A stretch of 64,000 bases of DNA, taken from Streptococcus sp. bf_0095. Lineage in GTDB: Bacteria > Bacillota > Bacilli > Lactobacillales > Streptococcaceae. Both the position numbers and the translations under genes were made by a program. Below, in pieces: positions 36,469-46,924 of the stretch. Each line of letters starts with the position of its first letter. Position 1 is the first letter of the stretch. The notes beneath the pieces are model-generated. The model did not search any database. It was given only the letters and a program-made list of their open reading frames with translations, and had not been told where the DNA came from. The stretch is from NCBI RefSeq assembly GCF_004166885.1, contig NZ_RCYU01000002.1:124001-188000 (forward strand), given 5' to 3'.

Positions 36469-38388
36469 TTATGCTTTTACTTCAATAATCGCGTCGCCTT
36501 TAGCAACTGCACCAGTAGCTACTGGAGTTACTGAAGCATAGTCAGATGTGTTTGTGACGATGACCATCGTTGTATCATCAAGACCAGCCGCTGCAATTTT
36601 AGCAGAATCAAATGTTCCAAGAACATCGCCAGCTTTGACCTTATCGCCTTGAGCAACTTTCTGATCAAATCCTTCCCCGTTCATTGAAACTGTATCAATC
36701 CCAACGTGGATCAAAACTTCAGCACCATTGGCTGTTTTCAAGCCAAAAGCATGTCCAGTTGCAAAAGCAATGGTTACTTCAGCATCCGCCGGAGCATATA
36801 CAACACCTTCAGTTGGTTTGATGGCAATCCCTTGTCCCATAGCACCACTTGAGAATACAGGGTCATTTACGTTTTCTAAAGCAACCGCTTGACCAACGAT
36901 TGGAGAGATGATGGTTTCATCTTGAAGAGATACTGGAACAGTTCCAGTTGTTTCTTCTTCAATAATTGCACCAGCTTCTTCGTCTTCTGCAGGAACTGAT
37001 GAAGCTTCATCTTCGTAACCGAACATATATGTCAAACCAAAACTTAGTGCAGTTGTAAATACAACCATAAATACATATTTCAATAATTGACCGTTTAGAT
37101 AGAGAAGTGTTCCTGGAATAATTGTAATACCAAATCCTGTACCAGCAAGGTTTAACATAGATGCAATCCAACCACCTACAGCACCTGCTCCCAAAGCAAT
37201 AACGAATGGTTTCACATAACGCAAGTTCACACCAAAGATTGCAGGCTCAGTAATACCTAATAAGGCAGAAATAGTTGCAGGAAATGCTAAAGCTTTCACT
37301 TTTTGAGATTTTGATTTCACTGCCACCGCTAAAGTCGCACCAGCTTGTGCAGTCATAGCAGCTGTAATAATTGCATTAAATGGATCTTTTTTATCCGAAG
37401 TAATTAATTGCGATTCAAGAAGGTTAAAAATATGATGGACACCAGTAACGACAATCAACTGATGAACCCCACCGATAAGAAGACCTGCAAGGCCGAATGG
37501 TAAATTTAAAATAAACTTAGTTGCATTCAGTACATGTTCCTCGATGCTGTGGAAGAATGGTCCAATAATAAACAAAGCGAGGAATGACATGATTGTTAAT
37601 GTAAATAATGGAACCAATAACAAATCTAAGACATCTGGAATTTTCTTATGGAGCCATTTTTCAAGTTTTGCACCAATTAGACCAACGAAGAAAGCGGGAA
37701 GAACTGAGTTCTGGAATCCAACTACATGATGGAAGATACCAAAGAATGTTGCTGCTTTAGAAGGATCTTCCGCTACAACCCACGCATTAGGAAGTGTCGG
37801 ACTAACCATCATCAAACCAATTACAATTCCAAGAACAGGATTTCCTCCAAACACTCGGAACGCAGACCATGAAATCAAGGCTGGGAAGAAAGCAAACGCA
37901 GTATCTGTCAAAATTGTTGAATAGGTATAGAAATCTGTAGATTTAAATGCGTCTGCTGTAGTACCAAACAAAGCCAGCACTTGATCTTGAGCAATAGCAC
38001 CACGAATTCCCATAAACAAACCAGTTGCAACGATTGCTGGCAAAATTGGGACAAAAACATCTCCGAAGGTACGGATTGCGCGTTGGAACCAATTTCCTTG
38101 TTTCGCTGCTTCAGCTTTCATTTCATCTTTTGAAGAAGTTGGCAAGCCTAGAGCTACTACTTCATCGTAGATCTTATTTACAGTACCAGTACCAAAGATG
38201 ATTTGGTATTGACCTGAGTTAAAGAAAGCTCCCTGTACTTTTTCAATGTTCTCAACAACATCTTTGTTGATTTTTGATTCATCTTTAACCATCACGCGAA
38301 GACGAGTCGCACAGTGAGCAACACTGCTAACGTTCTCAACTCCACCGATTGCATCGATGACTTTTTTTGCAATTTCTGTATTTGACAT
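36469..38388 (-). CDS. scrA: Sucrose PTS transporter, EIIBCA
   Basis: 639 residues. Imports sucrose and phosphorylates it to sucrose 6-phosphate. Domain order is IIB (residues 1-85; phosphorylated Cys26 in VAHCATRLRV), IIC (about 105-460, ten or so membrane helices) and IIA (about 490-639; phosphorylated His in VLIHVGIDTV). The ATG at 38388 has AAGGAG 10 bases ahead. It is divergent from scrB across a shared regulatory region with three operator-like sequences. All catalytic residues are present. Confidence 0.96.
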   Translation of the reverse strand: MSNTEIAKKVIDAIGGVENVSSVAHCATRLRVMVKDESKINKDVVENIEKVQGAFFNSGQYQIIFGTGTVNKIYDEVVALGLPTSSKDEMKAEAAKQGNWFQRAIRTFGDVFVPILPAIVATGLFMGIRGAIAQDQVLALFGTTADAFKSTDFYTYSTILTDTAFAFFPALISWSAFRVFGGNPVLGIVIGLMMVSPTLPNAWVVAEDPSKAATFFGIFHHVVGFQNSVLPAFFVGLIGAKLEKWLHKKIPDVLDLLLVPLFTLTIMSFLALFIIGPFFHSIEEHVLNATKFILNLPFGLAGLLIGGVHQLIVVTGVHHIFNLLESQLITSDKKDPFNAIITAAMTAQAGATLAVAVKSKSQKVKALAFPATISALLGITEPAIFGVNLRYVKPFVIALGAGAVGGWIASMLNLAGTGFGITIIPGTLLYLNGQLLKYVFMVVFTTALSFGLTYMFGYEDEASSVPAEDEEAGAIIEEETTGTVPVSLQDETIISPIVGQAVALENVNDPVFSSGAMGQGIAIKPTEGVVYAPADAEVTIAFATGHAFGLKTANGAEVLIHVGIDTVSMNGEGFDQKVAQGDKVKAGDVLGTFDSAKIAAAGLDDTTMVIVTNTSDYASVTPVATGAVAKGDAIIEVKA

Positions 38389-38417
38389 TTGCAAAAATCT
38401 CCTTATTTTTTATTGTT

Positions 38418-38487
38418 TTGAAAACGGTTAAACCATCTCTACGCTCTTAATTGTACCACGTATTAAGAATATGTCAACCGTTTTGCA
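38418..38487 (-). promoter_or_regulatory. scrA promoter with two ScrR-type operators
   Basis: On the minus strand TTGACA (38472-38477) and TACAAT (38450-38455) are 16 bases apart. Operator 1, TTGAAAACGGTTAAAC (38418-38433), lies downstream of the start site. Operator 2, TGTCAACCGTTTTGCA (38472-38487), covers the -35 box and is the same motif inverted. Two sites 54 bases apart could support looping by the LacI-type ScrR. Confidence 0.72.
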
Positions 38488-38667
38488 GAAAGTTTTTGGC
38501 ATTTATTTGCATTTTTTGATGGTTTGAAAATAGTACTTTTGATTTTCATTCACCCCAACGCCCGTCTACTGTAGAATATGGGCTTTATCAGGTTTTTAAA
38601 TTTTCAAATACTTTCATTCTTTCATTTGTTTTCATAAATCAAATTTAGCCTCCACCTCGATATTTTA

Positions 38668-38739
38668 TGATAAACGTTTGACATTTTTTCTCAATTCTTT
38701 AGCCAAAGTCTTGCTTTTTTTTATAGAAATCGGTACTAT
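38668..38739 (+). promoter_or_regulatory. scrB promoter with upstream operator
   Basis: TTGCTT (38711-38716) and TACTAT (38734-38739) are 17 bases apart. TGATAAACGTTTGACA (38668-38683), related to the two scrA operators, lies just upstream. The remaining bases of the 380-base scrA-scrB gap (38490-38660) are A+T-rich with no further feature that I can support. Confidence 0.68.
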
Positions 38740-38768
38740 GGAAGTAAGAAAAATTTTGGAGGAGTCAA

Positions 38769-40223
38769 ATGGAATGGACAACAGAACTTCGGTACAAACG
38801 GTATGAAGACTGGACCGAAGAAGAAAAGAAACAAATAAGAGAAAACATGGCTAATTCTCCTTGGCATACTCATTACCATGTCGAACCCAAAACTGGCCTT
38901 TTAAATGACCCGAATGGTTTCTCCTATTTTAATGGTAAATGGATTCTCTTTTACCAGAATTTTCCCTTTGGAGCCGCTCACGGATTGAAGTCTTGGGTAC
39001 AACTGGAAAGTGATGATTTAGTTCATTTTAAAGAAACTGGTCTTAAGGTTTTACCAGACACACCTTTGGATAGCCATGGAGCCTATTCTGGTTCAGCTAT
39101 GCAATTCGATGACAAACTATTTTTATTCTATACAGGAAATGTACGAGACGAGAACTGGATCCGTCATCCCTACCAAATCGGGGCCCTCTTAGACCAGGAT
39201 GGAAACCTCGAAAAAATCGACCAAATTCTCATTGATCAACCAAAGGATGCTACCGATCATTTCCGCGACCCACAGATTTTTAAATTCAAAGATCAATACT
39301 ATACCATCGTCGGTGGTCAAGACCTTGAGAAAAAAGGATTCGTTCGCCTTTACAAAGCGGTGAATAACGACTATACCAACTGGGTTGAAGTGGGCGATCT
39401 TGATTTCGACAATGATCGTACAGCATATATGATGGAGTGTCCTAACTTGGTCTTCGTCGGCGAGCAACCTGTCCTTCTTTATTGCCCTCAAGGTTTGGAC
39501 AAAGCAGTCCTCGACTACGACAATATCTACCCAAATATGTATAAGATTGGGGCTTCCTTTGATCCTGAACAAGCTCGTCTCGTTGACGTATCTGAATTGC
39601 ACAACTTGGACTACGGCTTCGAAGCCTATGCAACTCAAGGCTTCAACACTCCTGATGGAAGAGCCTTAACGGTTAGCTGGTTAGGTTTACCAGATGTCGC
39701 TTACCCATCCGATCGCTATGACCACCAAGGAGCCTTCTCTTTGGTCAAAGAGCTAACCATTCAGGACGGTAAACTTTATCAATATCCGGTTGAAGCTGTA
39801 AAAGAGCTCCGCTCTACTTCTTCCGAATTTACAAACAAGGAAACAACCAATAATTGCTACGAGTTAGAATTAACCTTTGAAGCCAATAGCAAAAGTGAGA
39901 TTGTTCTCCTAGCCGATAAAGAAGGCAAAGGACTTTCTATTACTTTTGATATTGCAAATGGTCAAGTCATTGTCGACCGTAGCCAAGCTGGCGAACAGTA
40001 TGCCCAAGAGTTTGGAACTACTCGTACTTGCCCGATCAAAAATCAAGCGACAACAGCTACAATTTTCATCGATAACTCGATTTTTGAAATTTTTATCAAC
40101 AAAGGAGAAAAAGTATTCTCTGGTCGCGTCTTCCCGCATGCTGATCAAACTGGTATCTTGATCAAATCCGGAACACCAACTGGAACATACTACGAACTAG
40201 ACTATGGTCGCAAAGCTCACTGA
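38769..40223 (+). CDS. scrB: Sucrose-6-phosphate hydrolase, GH32
   Basis: 484 residues. Splits sucrose 6-phosphate into glucose 6-phosphate and fructose inside the cell. GH32 motifs: nucleophile Asp47 in GLLNDPNGFSY, FRDPQIF, and the acid Glu in MECPNL. There is no signal peptide. GGAGG lies 6 bases before the ATG. The end overlaps scrR by 20 bases, so hydrolase and repressor are made together. Confidence 0.96.
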   Translation: MEWTTELRYKRYEDWTEEEKKQIRENMANSPWHTHYHVEPKTGLLNDPNGFSYFNGKWILFYQNFPFGAAHGLKSWVQLESDDLVHFKETGLKVLPDTPLDSHGAYSGSAMQFDDKLFLFYTGNVRDENWIRHPYQIGALLDQDGNLEKIDQILIDQPKDATDHFRDPQIFKFKDQYYTIVGGQDLEKKGFVRLYKAVNNDYTNWVEVGDLDFDNDRTAYMMECPNLVFVGEQPVLLYCPQGLDKAVLDYDNIYPNMYKIGASFDPEQARLVDVSELHNLDYGFEAYATQGFNTPDGRALTVSWLGLPDVAYPSDRYDHQGAFSLVKELTIQDGKLYQYPVEAVKELRSTSSEFTNKETTNNCYELELTFEANSKSEIVLLADKEGKGLSITFDIANGQVIVDRSQAGEQYAQEFGTTRTCPIKNQATTATIFIDNSIFEIFINKGEKVFSGRVFPHADQTGILIKSGTPTGTYYELDYGRKAH

Positions 40224-41169
40224 TGTCGCCAAACTAGCTGGTGTCAGCCCCACGACAGTTTCACGAGTCATTAACAAAAAGGGCTATTTATCTGAAAAAA
40301 CTGTCTCAAAGGTTAAAGAGGCCATGAGGGAATTGGGCTACAAGCCCAATACGATTGCTCGGAGCCTACAAGGAAAATCAGCCAAGTTAATCGGCTTAAT
40401 CTTCCCAAAAATCAGCCATGTCTTCTATGCAGAATTAATCGATAAACTGGAAGAAGAACTGTTCAGACATGGGTACAAAACCATCATTTGTAATAGCGAG
40501 CATGATTCGGAAAAAGAACGTGAATACATCGAAATGCTAGAAGCCAATCAAGTAGATGGGATTATTTCTGGTAGTCATAATCTGGGAATTGAAGATTATA
40601 ACCGAGTTACAGCACCTATTATCGCCTTTGACCGGAATCTCTCCCCTGAGATTCCAGTCGTCTCGTCGGATAACTACGCTGGGGGCGTTCTCGCTGCGGA
40701 AACCCTTGCCAAGACAGGGGCAAAAAAGATTATCATGCTCACAGGGAATGATAACTCCAATTCCCCAACCGGTCTTCGCCATGCTGGCTTTGCTTCCGTC
40801 TTGCCAGAAGCACAAATTATCAATGTTTCCAGTGATTATTCACCCATTCGCAAAGAAATGGAAATCAAGTCCATCTTGACACAGCAAAAACCGGATGCCA
40901 TTTTTGCGTCTGACGATCTAACGGCTATTTTGGTGATGAAAATCGCTGACGAACTCGGGATTGACATTCCAGAAGACCTGAAGATCATTGGCTATGACGG
41001 GACCTACTTTATCGAAAATTATTTCCCCCGTCTCACCACCATCAAGCAACCTTTACAGGAGATTGCTCGCCTGACGGTCGACCTTCTTCTTCAAAAAATC
41101 GAAGGAAAAGATGTAAAAACAACAGGCTATTTTCTCCCTGTTAGTGTTTTACCAGGCAAAAGTGTTTAA
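40204..41169 (+). CDS. scrR: Sucrose operon repressor, LacI family
   Basis: 321 residues. N-terminal LacI helix-turn-helix TDVAKLAGVSPTTVSRVIN, hinge helix region, then a periplasmic-binding-like effector domain. It represses scrA and scrB; the effector is probably sucrose 6-phosphate or fructose, as in relatives. The start at 40204 overlaps the scrB end by 20 bases. The dispersed repeat copy 2 begins at its stop codon and probably provides its 3' end. Confidence 0.94.
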   Translation: MVAKLTDVAKLAGVSPTTVSRVINKKGYLSEKTVSKVKEAMRELGYKPNTIARSLQGKSAKLIGLIFPKISHVFYAELIDKLEEELFRHGYKTIICNSEHDSEKEREYIEMLEANQVDGIISGSHNLGIEDYNRVTAPIIAFDRNLSPEIPVVSSDNYAGGVLAAETLAKTGAKKIIMLTGNDNSNSPTGLRHAGFASVLPEAQIINVSSDYSPIRKEMEIKSILTQQKPDAIFASDDLTAILVMKIADELGIDIPEDLKIIGYDGTYFIENYFPRLTTIKQPLQEIARLTVDLLLQKIEGKDVKTTGYFLPVSVLPGKSV

Positions 41170-41351
41170 AAGAGAGTGGGACAGAAATCGGTAATTCGTT
41201 AGAATTCGATTTCGTCGTCCCACCTCCGCACAGTTGAGTAGGGCTGTAAAAGCTGATAAAATCAGCGCAGTAGAGCCCACTCAACCACTGCGTCTTGTTA
41301 GACAATCCAAAGTCAATTGAGAAGACCGAACTTTTGTACCAGTCTTTTTCC
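41168..41351. repeat. Dispersed intergenic repeat, copy 2
   Basis: Near-identical partner of 24367-24550, starting on the last bases of the scrR stop codon. The first 130 bases differ from copy 1 at only one position. The last 60 differ at about fifteen, and the terminal hairpin is broken by substitutions. This suggests selection or recent exchange in the left part, or decay of the right end. It is non-coding on both strands to my reading. Confidence 0.85.
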
Positions 41352-41381
41352 TTATCATGATCAAGCAAAGCTCTATACTCA

Positions 41382-41413
41382 AAAAGAAACCACCCTCAAA
41401 GGTGGTTTCTTTT
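41382..41413. terminator. Terminator after nusB
   Basis: Perfect 13-bp stem AAAAGAAACCACC / GGTGGTTTCTTTT with loop CTCAAA, 5 bases past the nusB stop. It works in both directions and may also end scrBR transcription. Confidence 0.85.
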
Positions 41414-41418
41414 CTATC

Positions 41419-41847
41419 TTATTCTGCTTCCGTTACGAATTGACTTAAGACACCATTCACAAACCGAGCAGATTTCTCATCTGAAAATGTTTTAGCTAAT
41501 TCAATTGCTTCATTCACTGCAACCAGCTGAGGGGTATCAAAGGAAGTGATTTCGAACACACCCAAACGAAGAATGTTTTTCTCCACTAGAGTCAAGCGTT
41601 CGACGGTCCATCCAGTTTTCAAGTGTTGGGCAATCTGTTGATCCAATTCATCCTTTGATTGACGAACACCAGATACCAAATTGAGTAGAAAAGCTGGAAT
41701 TTCCACTTCCTGGTCAGTTTCCTCTTTGTCATGAGTAAAAGCAAATTGACACGCTTCTACAACGTCCCCTTCATACTCTAAACTCATTAGAGCTTGAAAG
41801 GCACGCTCCCGTAGATCACGACGTGATTCAAATAAAATATCAGTCAT
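41419..41847 (-). CDS. nusB: Transcription antitermination factor NusB
   Basis: 142 residues. NusB binds boxA with S10 to prevent termination in rRNA operons. The family start [20 protein letters not shown] and the end block [20 protein letters not shown] are present. I use the ATG at 41847, which matches family N-termini, although GAGG is 9 bases away. An ATG 5 codons earlier is possible. It overlaps the asp23 end by 8 bases. Confidence 0.94.
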   Translation of the reverse strand: MTDILFESRRDLRERAFQALMSLEYEGDVVEACQFAFTHDKEETDQEVEIPAFLLNLVSGVRQSKDELDQQIAQHLKTGWTVERLTLVEKNILRLGVFEITSFDTPQLVAVNEAIELAKTFSDEKSARFVNGVLSQFVTEAE

Positions 41848-42229
41848 TGAGGAAATCCTCATTAAACAAATCTTTCAAATCAGGTTTCGCTGCTTTTTCA
41901 GTCACGATTCCAACCACATGGATATTGACATCATCCAAGGTGACATCTGCCATATTGTAGACAGCTGTTTTTACTGCTTTTTGGATCGCAACCGCTACTT
42001 TAGGGACTGCTACACCATACTCTAGATAAAGGTAAATATCAACAGAGATTTGACCATCTTCTTGTGTACGAAGGTAAACCCCACGTCCTAGAGCACGTTT
42101 TGAAAGGCTATCCGATACACTCTTGTTTTCAAGAGAATGAACACCTTCTACTTTTGCAGTCGCAATCGCAATAATTTTTTCTAGCACACGAGGTGCAATG
42201 ACGATTTCGCCGTATTGTTCAGTTGCCAT
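41840..42229 (-). CDS. Asp23/Gls24-family envelope stress protein
   Basis: 129 residues of the DUF322 family, with [25 protein letters not shown] and the later conserved [19 protein letters not shown]. Relatives are membrane-anchored through AmaP or expressed under alkaline stress; here it sits between efp and nusB, a standard streptococcal order, so it is the housekeeping YqhY type. YqhY in Bacillus is linked to acetyl-CoA carboxylase control. The exact function is unknown. Confidence 0.9.
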   Translation of the reverse strand: MATEQYGEIVIAPRVLEKIIAIATAKVEGVHSLENKSVSDSLSKRALGRGVYLRTQEDGQISVDIYLYLEYGVAVPKVAVAIQKAVKTAVYNMADVTLDDVNIHVVGIVTEKAAKPDLKDLFNEDFLND

Positions 42230-42267
42230 AGAAGTTCCTTTCTATCAGACCTATTTTTTAGAGCTGA

Positions 42268-42828
42268 TTAGGCACGAGAAACGTAAGTTCCTTCAGCTGT
42301 ATTGATAATCAATTTTTGTCCTGCTTCGATGAAGTCTGGAACGTTTACCACAAGACCTGTTTCCATTGTAGCTGGTTTACCAGAACCAGTCACTGTAGCA
42401 CCTTTAATAGATGGTTGAGTTTCAGCAACTGTCAATTCAACAGTTGTAGGAACCGTCACCCCAATCACTTCGCTTCCGTAGAATTGAATTTTCACTTCTG
42501 AGTTTTCAAGGATGTAAAGCAATTCGTTCTCAACATTGACAACAGGAATTTCATATTGGTCGTATGTTTCAGTATTCATGAAGTAAGCTGTATCATCCAT
42601 TTTATACAAGTATTGAGCTGGTACAGTTTCAATAATAGCTTGCTCAAATTTTTCTTCTGGACGGTAGCTTGTATCAAAAGTTGAACCAGTACGAACATCA
42701 CGCAATTTCATACGCATGATCGTGTTTCCTTTACCTGGTTTGTGGTGGCTCGCTTCCAAAACGCGGATCAATTTTCCATCAGCTGTTTCAAAGGTCATAC
42801 CAGCTTTCAACTTACTTGCTTCAATCAT
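42268..42828 (-). CDS. efp: Translation elongation factor P
   Basis: 186 residues, three beta-barrel domains. EF-P enters the ribosomal E site and rescues stalling at polyproline. The tip loop [11 protein letters not shown] carries Lys33 at the position modified in many bacteria. Which modification, if any, occurs here cannot be told; genes for the E. coli pathway are not in the window. It heads efp-asp23-nusB. Confidence 0.97.
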   Translation of the reverse strand: MIEASKLKAGMTFETADGKLIRVLEASHHKPGKGNTIMRMKLRDVRTGSTFDTSYRPEEKFEQAIIETVPAQYLYKMDDTAYFMNTETYDQYEIPVVNVENELLYILENSEVKIQFYGSEVIGVTVPTTVELTVAETQPSIKGATVTGSGKPATMETGLVVNVPDFIEAGQKLIINTAEGTYVSRA

Positions 42829-42913
42829 GTTTTCATACCTCTTTTTAAAAATATATTACTCTTTATTCTATCACAAATGCTCAGATTTCTCAAATCTGTC
42901 TCTGCAAATTTCC

Positions 42914-43981
42914 TTAGATCACAATCAATTCTTTCGGTGCCAAGGTCAAGACTTCACAACCGGTTTCCGTAATCAGGAGATCATCTTCAATCCGGACACC
43001 AGATAGGCCTTCAATGTAGATTCCTGGCTCATCTGTCAAAACCATCCCCGCCTTGATAACTTCTTTTGAAGTTTGACTGAAATAAGGCTCTTCATGGATG
43101 TCCAAGCCAATACCATGTCCAATTCCATGAGTAAAGTACTGGCCGTATCCTGCCGCCTCGATAATGTCTCGAGGAATTTTATCAAACTCACGGAAACCGA
43201 GTCCAGCCTTGGCTTCAGCAATGAGAGCTTGGTTGGCTTTCAAGACCGTTTCGTAAATTTCTCTTTCCTTGTCGCTGACATGACCTGCATAAATGGTCCG
43301 GGTCATATCACTGACGTAATGGTTGTAAAGACAGCCAAAGTCCAAGGTCAAGGCATCCCCAGCAGATATGATGCGATCACTTGGAGTCGCATGGGGCATA
43401 GCAGAGCGCTCTCCCGCAGCGGAGATGATATCAAAGGATACACCTGACGCTCCCAATTCCCGCATTCTGAAATCCAGGAAGGTCGCCGCTTCTAATTCTG
43501 TTGTTTGGCCAACCTTGATAAACTCCAGCACATCTAGAAAGGCTTGATCTGAAATACTGCAAGCCTTGCGGATGGTTGCTACTTCTGTCTCATCTTTAAT
43601 CAAACGAAACTCCATCACAAAATCAGACAAGGCTCTTAGAGAGACTCCTGAGAAAGCTGTCGCCAGACGAGTATGATAGGCAACTGTGATCTCATCCTCA
43701 AAGCCAAGTTCTTGGATAGCTGCATCTTTGACTATTTTTGCCGCTTCTTCCAATTCATTGCGGGTTTCAACAATCTCAACAAAGGGGAAGCAAGTCGCAT
43801 GGGCATGAATGGTATAGCGCGAATCGGTGAAGAGGACCACGCGCTCTTCTGTCACCAAAACAGTCCCGTTCGATCCCCAGAAACCTGTCAAATAGTAAAC
43901 ATTTTTTAAGTTGTTAATGAGGACAGCTTTTAAATCCTGTGCCTTCATTTTAGTTCGTAGATTTGTAATTCGTTGGTTCAT
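42914..43981 (-). CDS. pepP: Xaa-Pro aminopeptidase, M24B family
   Basis: 355 residues. Removes N-terminal residues preceding proline. The N-terminal creatinase-like domain is followed by the pita-bread fold with all five metal ligands: Asp in LTLDFGC, Asp in YVSDMTRTI, His in [16 protein letters not shown], Glu in [10 protein letters not shown] and Glu in [10 protein letters not shown] proline dipeptidase is a less likely alternative. It overlaps uvrA by 4 bases (ATGA), as in other streptococci. Confidence 0.93.
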   Translation of the reverse strand: MNQRITNLRTKMKAQDLKAVLINNLKNVYYLTGFWGSNGTVLVTEERVVLFTDSRYTIHAHATCFPFVEIVETRNELEEAAKIVKDAAIQELGFEDEITVAYHTRLATAFSGVSLRALSDFVMEFRLIKDETEVATIRKACSISDQAFLDVLEFIKVGQTTELEAATFLDFRMRELGASGVSFDIISAAGERSAMPHATPSDRIISAGDALTLDFGCLYNHYVSDMTRTIYAGHVSDKEREIYETVLKANQALIAEAKAGLGFREFDKIPRDIIEAAGYGQYFTHGIGHGIGLDIHEEPYFSQTSKEVIKAGMVLTDEPGIYIEGLSGVRIEDDLLITETGCEVLTLAPKELIVI

Positions 43982-46803
43982 TGTAATTTCCCTTTCAAAT
44001 ACTGTCCTGTAAAGCTAGCTGGGTTGCTGGCTACTTCTTCTGGTGTTCCTGTCGCAATAATGGTACCACCACCGACACCACCTTCTGGTCCTAAGTCAAT
44101 GATATGGTCCGCTGTCTTAATGACATCCAAGTTGTGCTCAATGACCAAAACGGTATTGCCATCATCCACAAAGCGTTCCAAGACCTTGAGCAAACGAGAG
44201 ATGTCTTCGGTATGAAGGCCTGTTGTCGGCTCATCCAAGATATAGAAGGACTTGCCAGTTGAGCGCTTATGAAGTTCTGAAGCCAACTTCATCCGCTGGG
44301 CTTCTCCCCCTGAAAGTGTCGTTGCCGGCTGCCCCAAGGTCACATAGCCCAAGCCGACATCCTTGATGGTTTGTAATTTGCGATTAATCTTTGGAATATG
44401 TTTAAAGAAATCCACCGCATCATTGACGGTCATGTCCAAAATCTGGGAGATATTCTTTTCTTTATAGTGAACTTCTAAGGTTTCACTGTTGTAGCGTCGC
44501 CCATGGCAGACTTCACACGGTACATAGACATCCGGTAGGAAATGCATCTCAATCTTGATGATCCCATCTCCCGAACAAGCCTCACACCGACCTCCTTTGA
44601 CGTTGAAACTAAAGCGGCCTTTTTTGTAGCCTCTAATCTTGGCTTCATTGGTTTGGGCAAAGAGGTCACGAATGTCGTCAAATACACCTGTATAGGTAGC
44701 CGGATTGGAGCGTGGAGTGCGCCCAATCGGGCTTTGGTCGATATCGATCAGTCGATCAATGTGCTCGACACCTGAAATGGTTTTGTATTTCCCTGGTTTC
44801 TCTGAATTGCGATTCAATTTTTGCGCCAGCGTTTTTTTCAAAATACTGTTGACCAAGGTTGACTTCCCTGAGCCAGAAACGCCAGTGACAGCAATGAACT
44901 TGCCCAGCGGGAAGCGTGCTGTCACCTCTTTTAAGTTATTTTCAGCAGCCCCTGTCAATTCGATAAAGCGACCGTTGCCTACCCGCCGTTCCGTTGGTAC
45001 AGGAATAGCCCGTTTTCCAGAGAGGTACTGACCAGTGATGGATTTGCTATTGCGGGCTACCTGCTTAGGTGTTCCAGCCGCAACAATCTCGCCTCCAAAG
45101 ACACCGGCTCCTGGACCAACGTCGATCAGGTAATCAGCCTCTCTCATCGTATCCTCATCGTGTTCGACAACGATCAAGGTATTGCCCAAATCACGCATCT
45201 TCTTGAGACTGGCAATCAAGCGGTCATTGTCCCGCTGATGAAGACCGATCGAAGGCTCATCTAGGATGTAGAGGACACCAGAGAGGTTGGAGCCGATCTG
45301 GGTCGCTAAGCGAATCCGCTGACTCTCTCCCCCTGATAGAGTCCCGGCCGAGCGAGACAGGGTCAGATAGCTCAAGCCAACATTGTTCAAGAAGGTCAAA
45401 CGATCCTTGACTTCTTTGAGAATCGGACGAGCAATGGTCTCCTCATTCTTGGTTAATTTGAGATCAGCTACTACTTTGAGATGGTCCTCAATGGACAAGT
45501 CCGAGATCTGCCCGATATGGAGCCCCTTCTCTCCTCCTACTCGGACAGACAAGGCCTGGTCATTCAAGCGATAACCATGGCAGGTGACACAAGTCAATTC
45601 ATTCATGTAGGACAACATCTGATTGCGAGTGAAATCACTAGAGGTTTCGTGGTAGCGGCGATTAATATTGGTAACGACCCCTTCAAAAGGAATGTCAATA
45701 TCTCGAACCCCACCAAATTCATTCTCATAATGGAAATGGAATTCCTTGCCCTCAGAACCATAGAAAATCAAGTGTCGGTCTTCTGGGGACAAGTCTTCAA
45801 AGGGCTTGTCCATATCAATCCCAAACTGGATCATGGCCTGTTCCAACATCTGAGGATAGTAGTTAGAAGAAATCGGATTCCATGGCGCTAGTGCTCCTTC
45901 ACGGAGAGTCTTGCTAGCATCTGGAACAACCAAATCCAAGTCCACCTCTAGCTTGATCCCTAGTCCATCACAATCTGGACAAGAGCCAAAGGGGGCATTA
46001 AATGAAAAGAGACGAGGTTCCAACTCAGGGACGGTAAAGCCACAAACCGGGCAAGCATAGTGCTCTGAAAAGAGCAGTTCGTTTTCGTCCATGGTATCGA
46101 TGACCACGTAGCCATCTGCGATCCGAAGGGCAGCTTCGACCGAATCAAAGAGACGGGACCGAATGCCATCTTTGATGACAATCCGATCTACAACAACCTC
46201 AATTGTGTGCTGTTGGCTTTTGGATAATTCTGGGACTTCTGTTACATCAAAGATTTCACCATCCACACGCACCCGGACATAGCCGTCTTTTTGCACCTTT
46301 TCGATGATATTCTTATGTTGGCCTTTTTTCTTACGAACGATGGGCGCTAGAATTTGCAGGCGTTGGCGCTCTGGCAATTCCAAAACTTGGTCAACAATCT
46401 GCTCGACCGAAGAAGCCGTAATCGCTCCATGCCCATTGATACAGTAGGGAGTCCCCACACGAGCATATAAAAGACGTAAGTAATCGTTGATTTCAGTTGT
46501 CGTTCCAACCGTTGACCGCGGATTTTTGCTGGTTGTTTTTTGGTCAATGGAAATGGCTGGACTTAAGCCATCAATCGAGTCCACATCGGGCTTTTCCATA
46601 TTTCCTAAAAACTGACGAGCATAGGCTGACAGGCTCTCTACATAACGTCTTTGTCCTTCCGCATAGAGAGTGTCAAAGGCTAAGCTCGATTTCCCAGAAC
46701 CTGATAGACCAGTGACCACGACCAGCTTATCTCGAGGGATTTCAACATCAATATTTTTTAAATTATGAGCACGCGCTCCATGAATGACAATTTTATCGAG
46801 CAT
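43978..46803 (-). CDS. uvrA: UvrABC excision nuclease subunit A
   Basis: 941 residues, full length. DNA-damage sensor of nucleotide excision repair with two ABC ATPase modules. Walker A sites [15 protein letters not shown] and [14 protein letters not shown], two signatures LSGGESQRI and LSGGEAQRM, and zinc fingers CPVCGF...CPDC and CEACSGDG...CEVC are all present. I use the ATG at 46803 ([10 protein letters not shown]), which fits the family; a GTG three codons earlier is possible. TATAAT at 46837-46842 on the minus strand is a likely -10 box. Confidence 0.97.
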   Translation of the reverse strand: MLDKIVIHGARAHNLKNIDVEIPRDKLVVVTGLSGSGKSSLAFDTLYAEGQRRYVESLSAYARQFLGNMEKPDVDSIDGLSPAISIDQKTTSKNPRSTVGTTTEINDYLRLLYARVGTPYCINGHGAITASSVEQIVDQVLELPERQRLQILAPIVRKKKGQHKNIIEKVQKDGYVRVRVDGEIFDVTEVPELSKSQQHTIEVVVDRIVIKDGIRSRLFDSVEAALRIADGYVVIDTMDENELLFSEHYACPVCGFTVPELEPRLFSFNAPFGSCPDCDGLGIKLEVDLDLVVPDASKTLREGALAPWNPISSNYYPQMLEQAMIQFGIDMDKPFEDLSPEDRHLIFYGSEGKEFHFHYENEFGGVRDIDIPFEGVVTNINRRYHETSSDFTRNQMLSYMNELTCVTCHGYRLNDQALSVRVGGEKGLHIGQISDLSIEDHLKVVADLKLTKNEETIARPILKEVKDRLTFLNNVGLSYLTLSRSAGTLSGGESQRIRLATQIGSNLSGVLYILDEPSIGLHQRDNDRLIASLKKMRDLGNTLIVVEHDEDTMREADYLIDVGPGAGVFGGEIVAAGTPKQVARNSKSITGQYLSGKRAIPVPTERRVGNGRFIELTGAAENNLKEVTARFPLGKFIAVTGVSGSGKSTLVNSILKKTLAQKLNRNSEKPGKYKTISGVEHIDRLIDIDQSPIGRTPRSNPATYTGVFDDIRDLFAQTNEAKIRGYKKGRFSFNVKGGRCEACSGDGIIKIEMHFLPDVYVPCEVCHGRRYNSETLEVHYKEKNISQILDMTVNDAVDFFKHIPKINRKLQTIKDVGLGYVTLGQPATTLSGGEAQRMKLASELHKRSTGKSFYILDEPTTGLHTEDISRLLKVLERFVDDGNTVLVIEHNLDVIKTADHIIDLGPEGGVGGGTIIATGTPEEVASNPASFTGQYLKGKLQ

Positions 46804-46884
46804 TTCTTCCACTTTTCATCAATTTATTTATCCTTCATTATATCAAATTTTTCAGCATTCTTTTATCCAAAAGCGTGCTTTTTC

Positions 46885-46893
46885 TGTTATAAT
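46885..46893 (+). promoter_or_regulatory. Extended -10 promoter of the CorA-type gene
   Basis: TGTTATAAT (TG at 46885-46886, TATAAT at 46888-46893) is a good extended -10 element; no clear -35 box. It is back to back with the uvrA promoter. Confidence 0.55.
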
Positions 46894-46924
46894 GTTAAGG
46901 TGTAAAAAAACAAGGGGAGGCACC

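Noticed and set aside
41168-41351. Considered BOX or RUP elements as names for the repeats
   Set aside because: The sequences do not match my memory of pneumococcal BOX or RUP modules, so no family name is given.
46784-46924. Long upstream extension of the CorA-type gene
   Set aside because: It overlaps the uvrA start and promoter; GGGGAGG before 46925 marks the real start.
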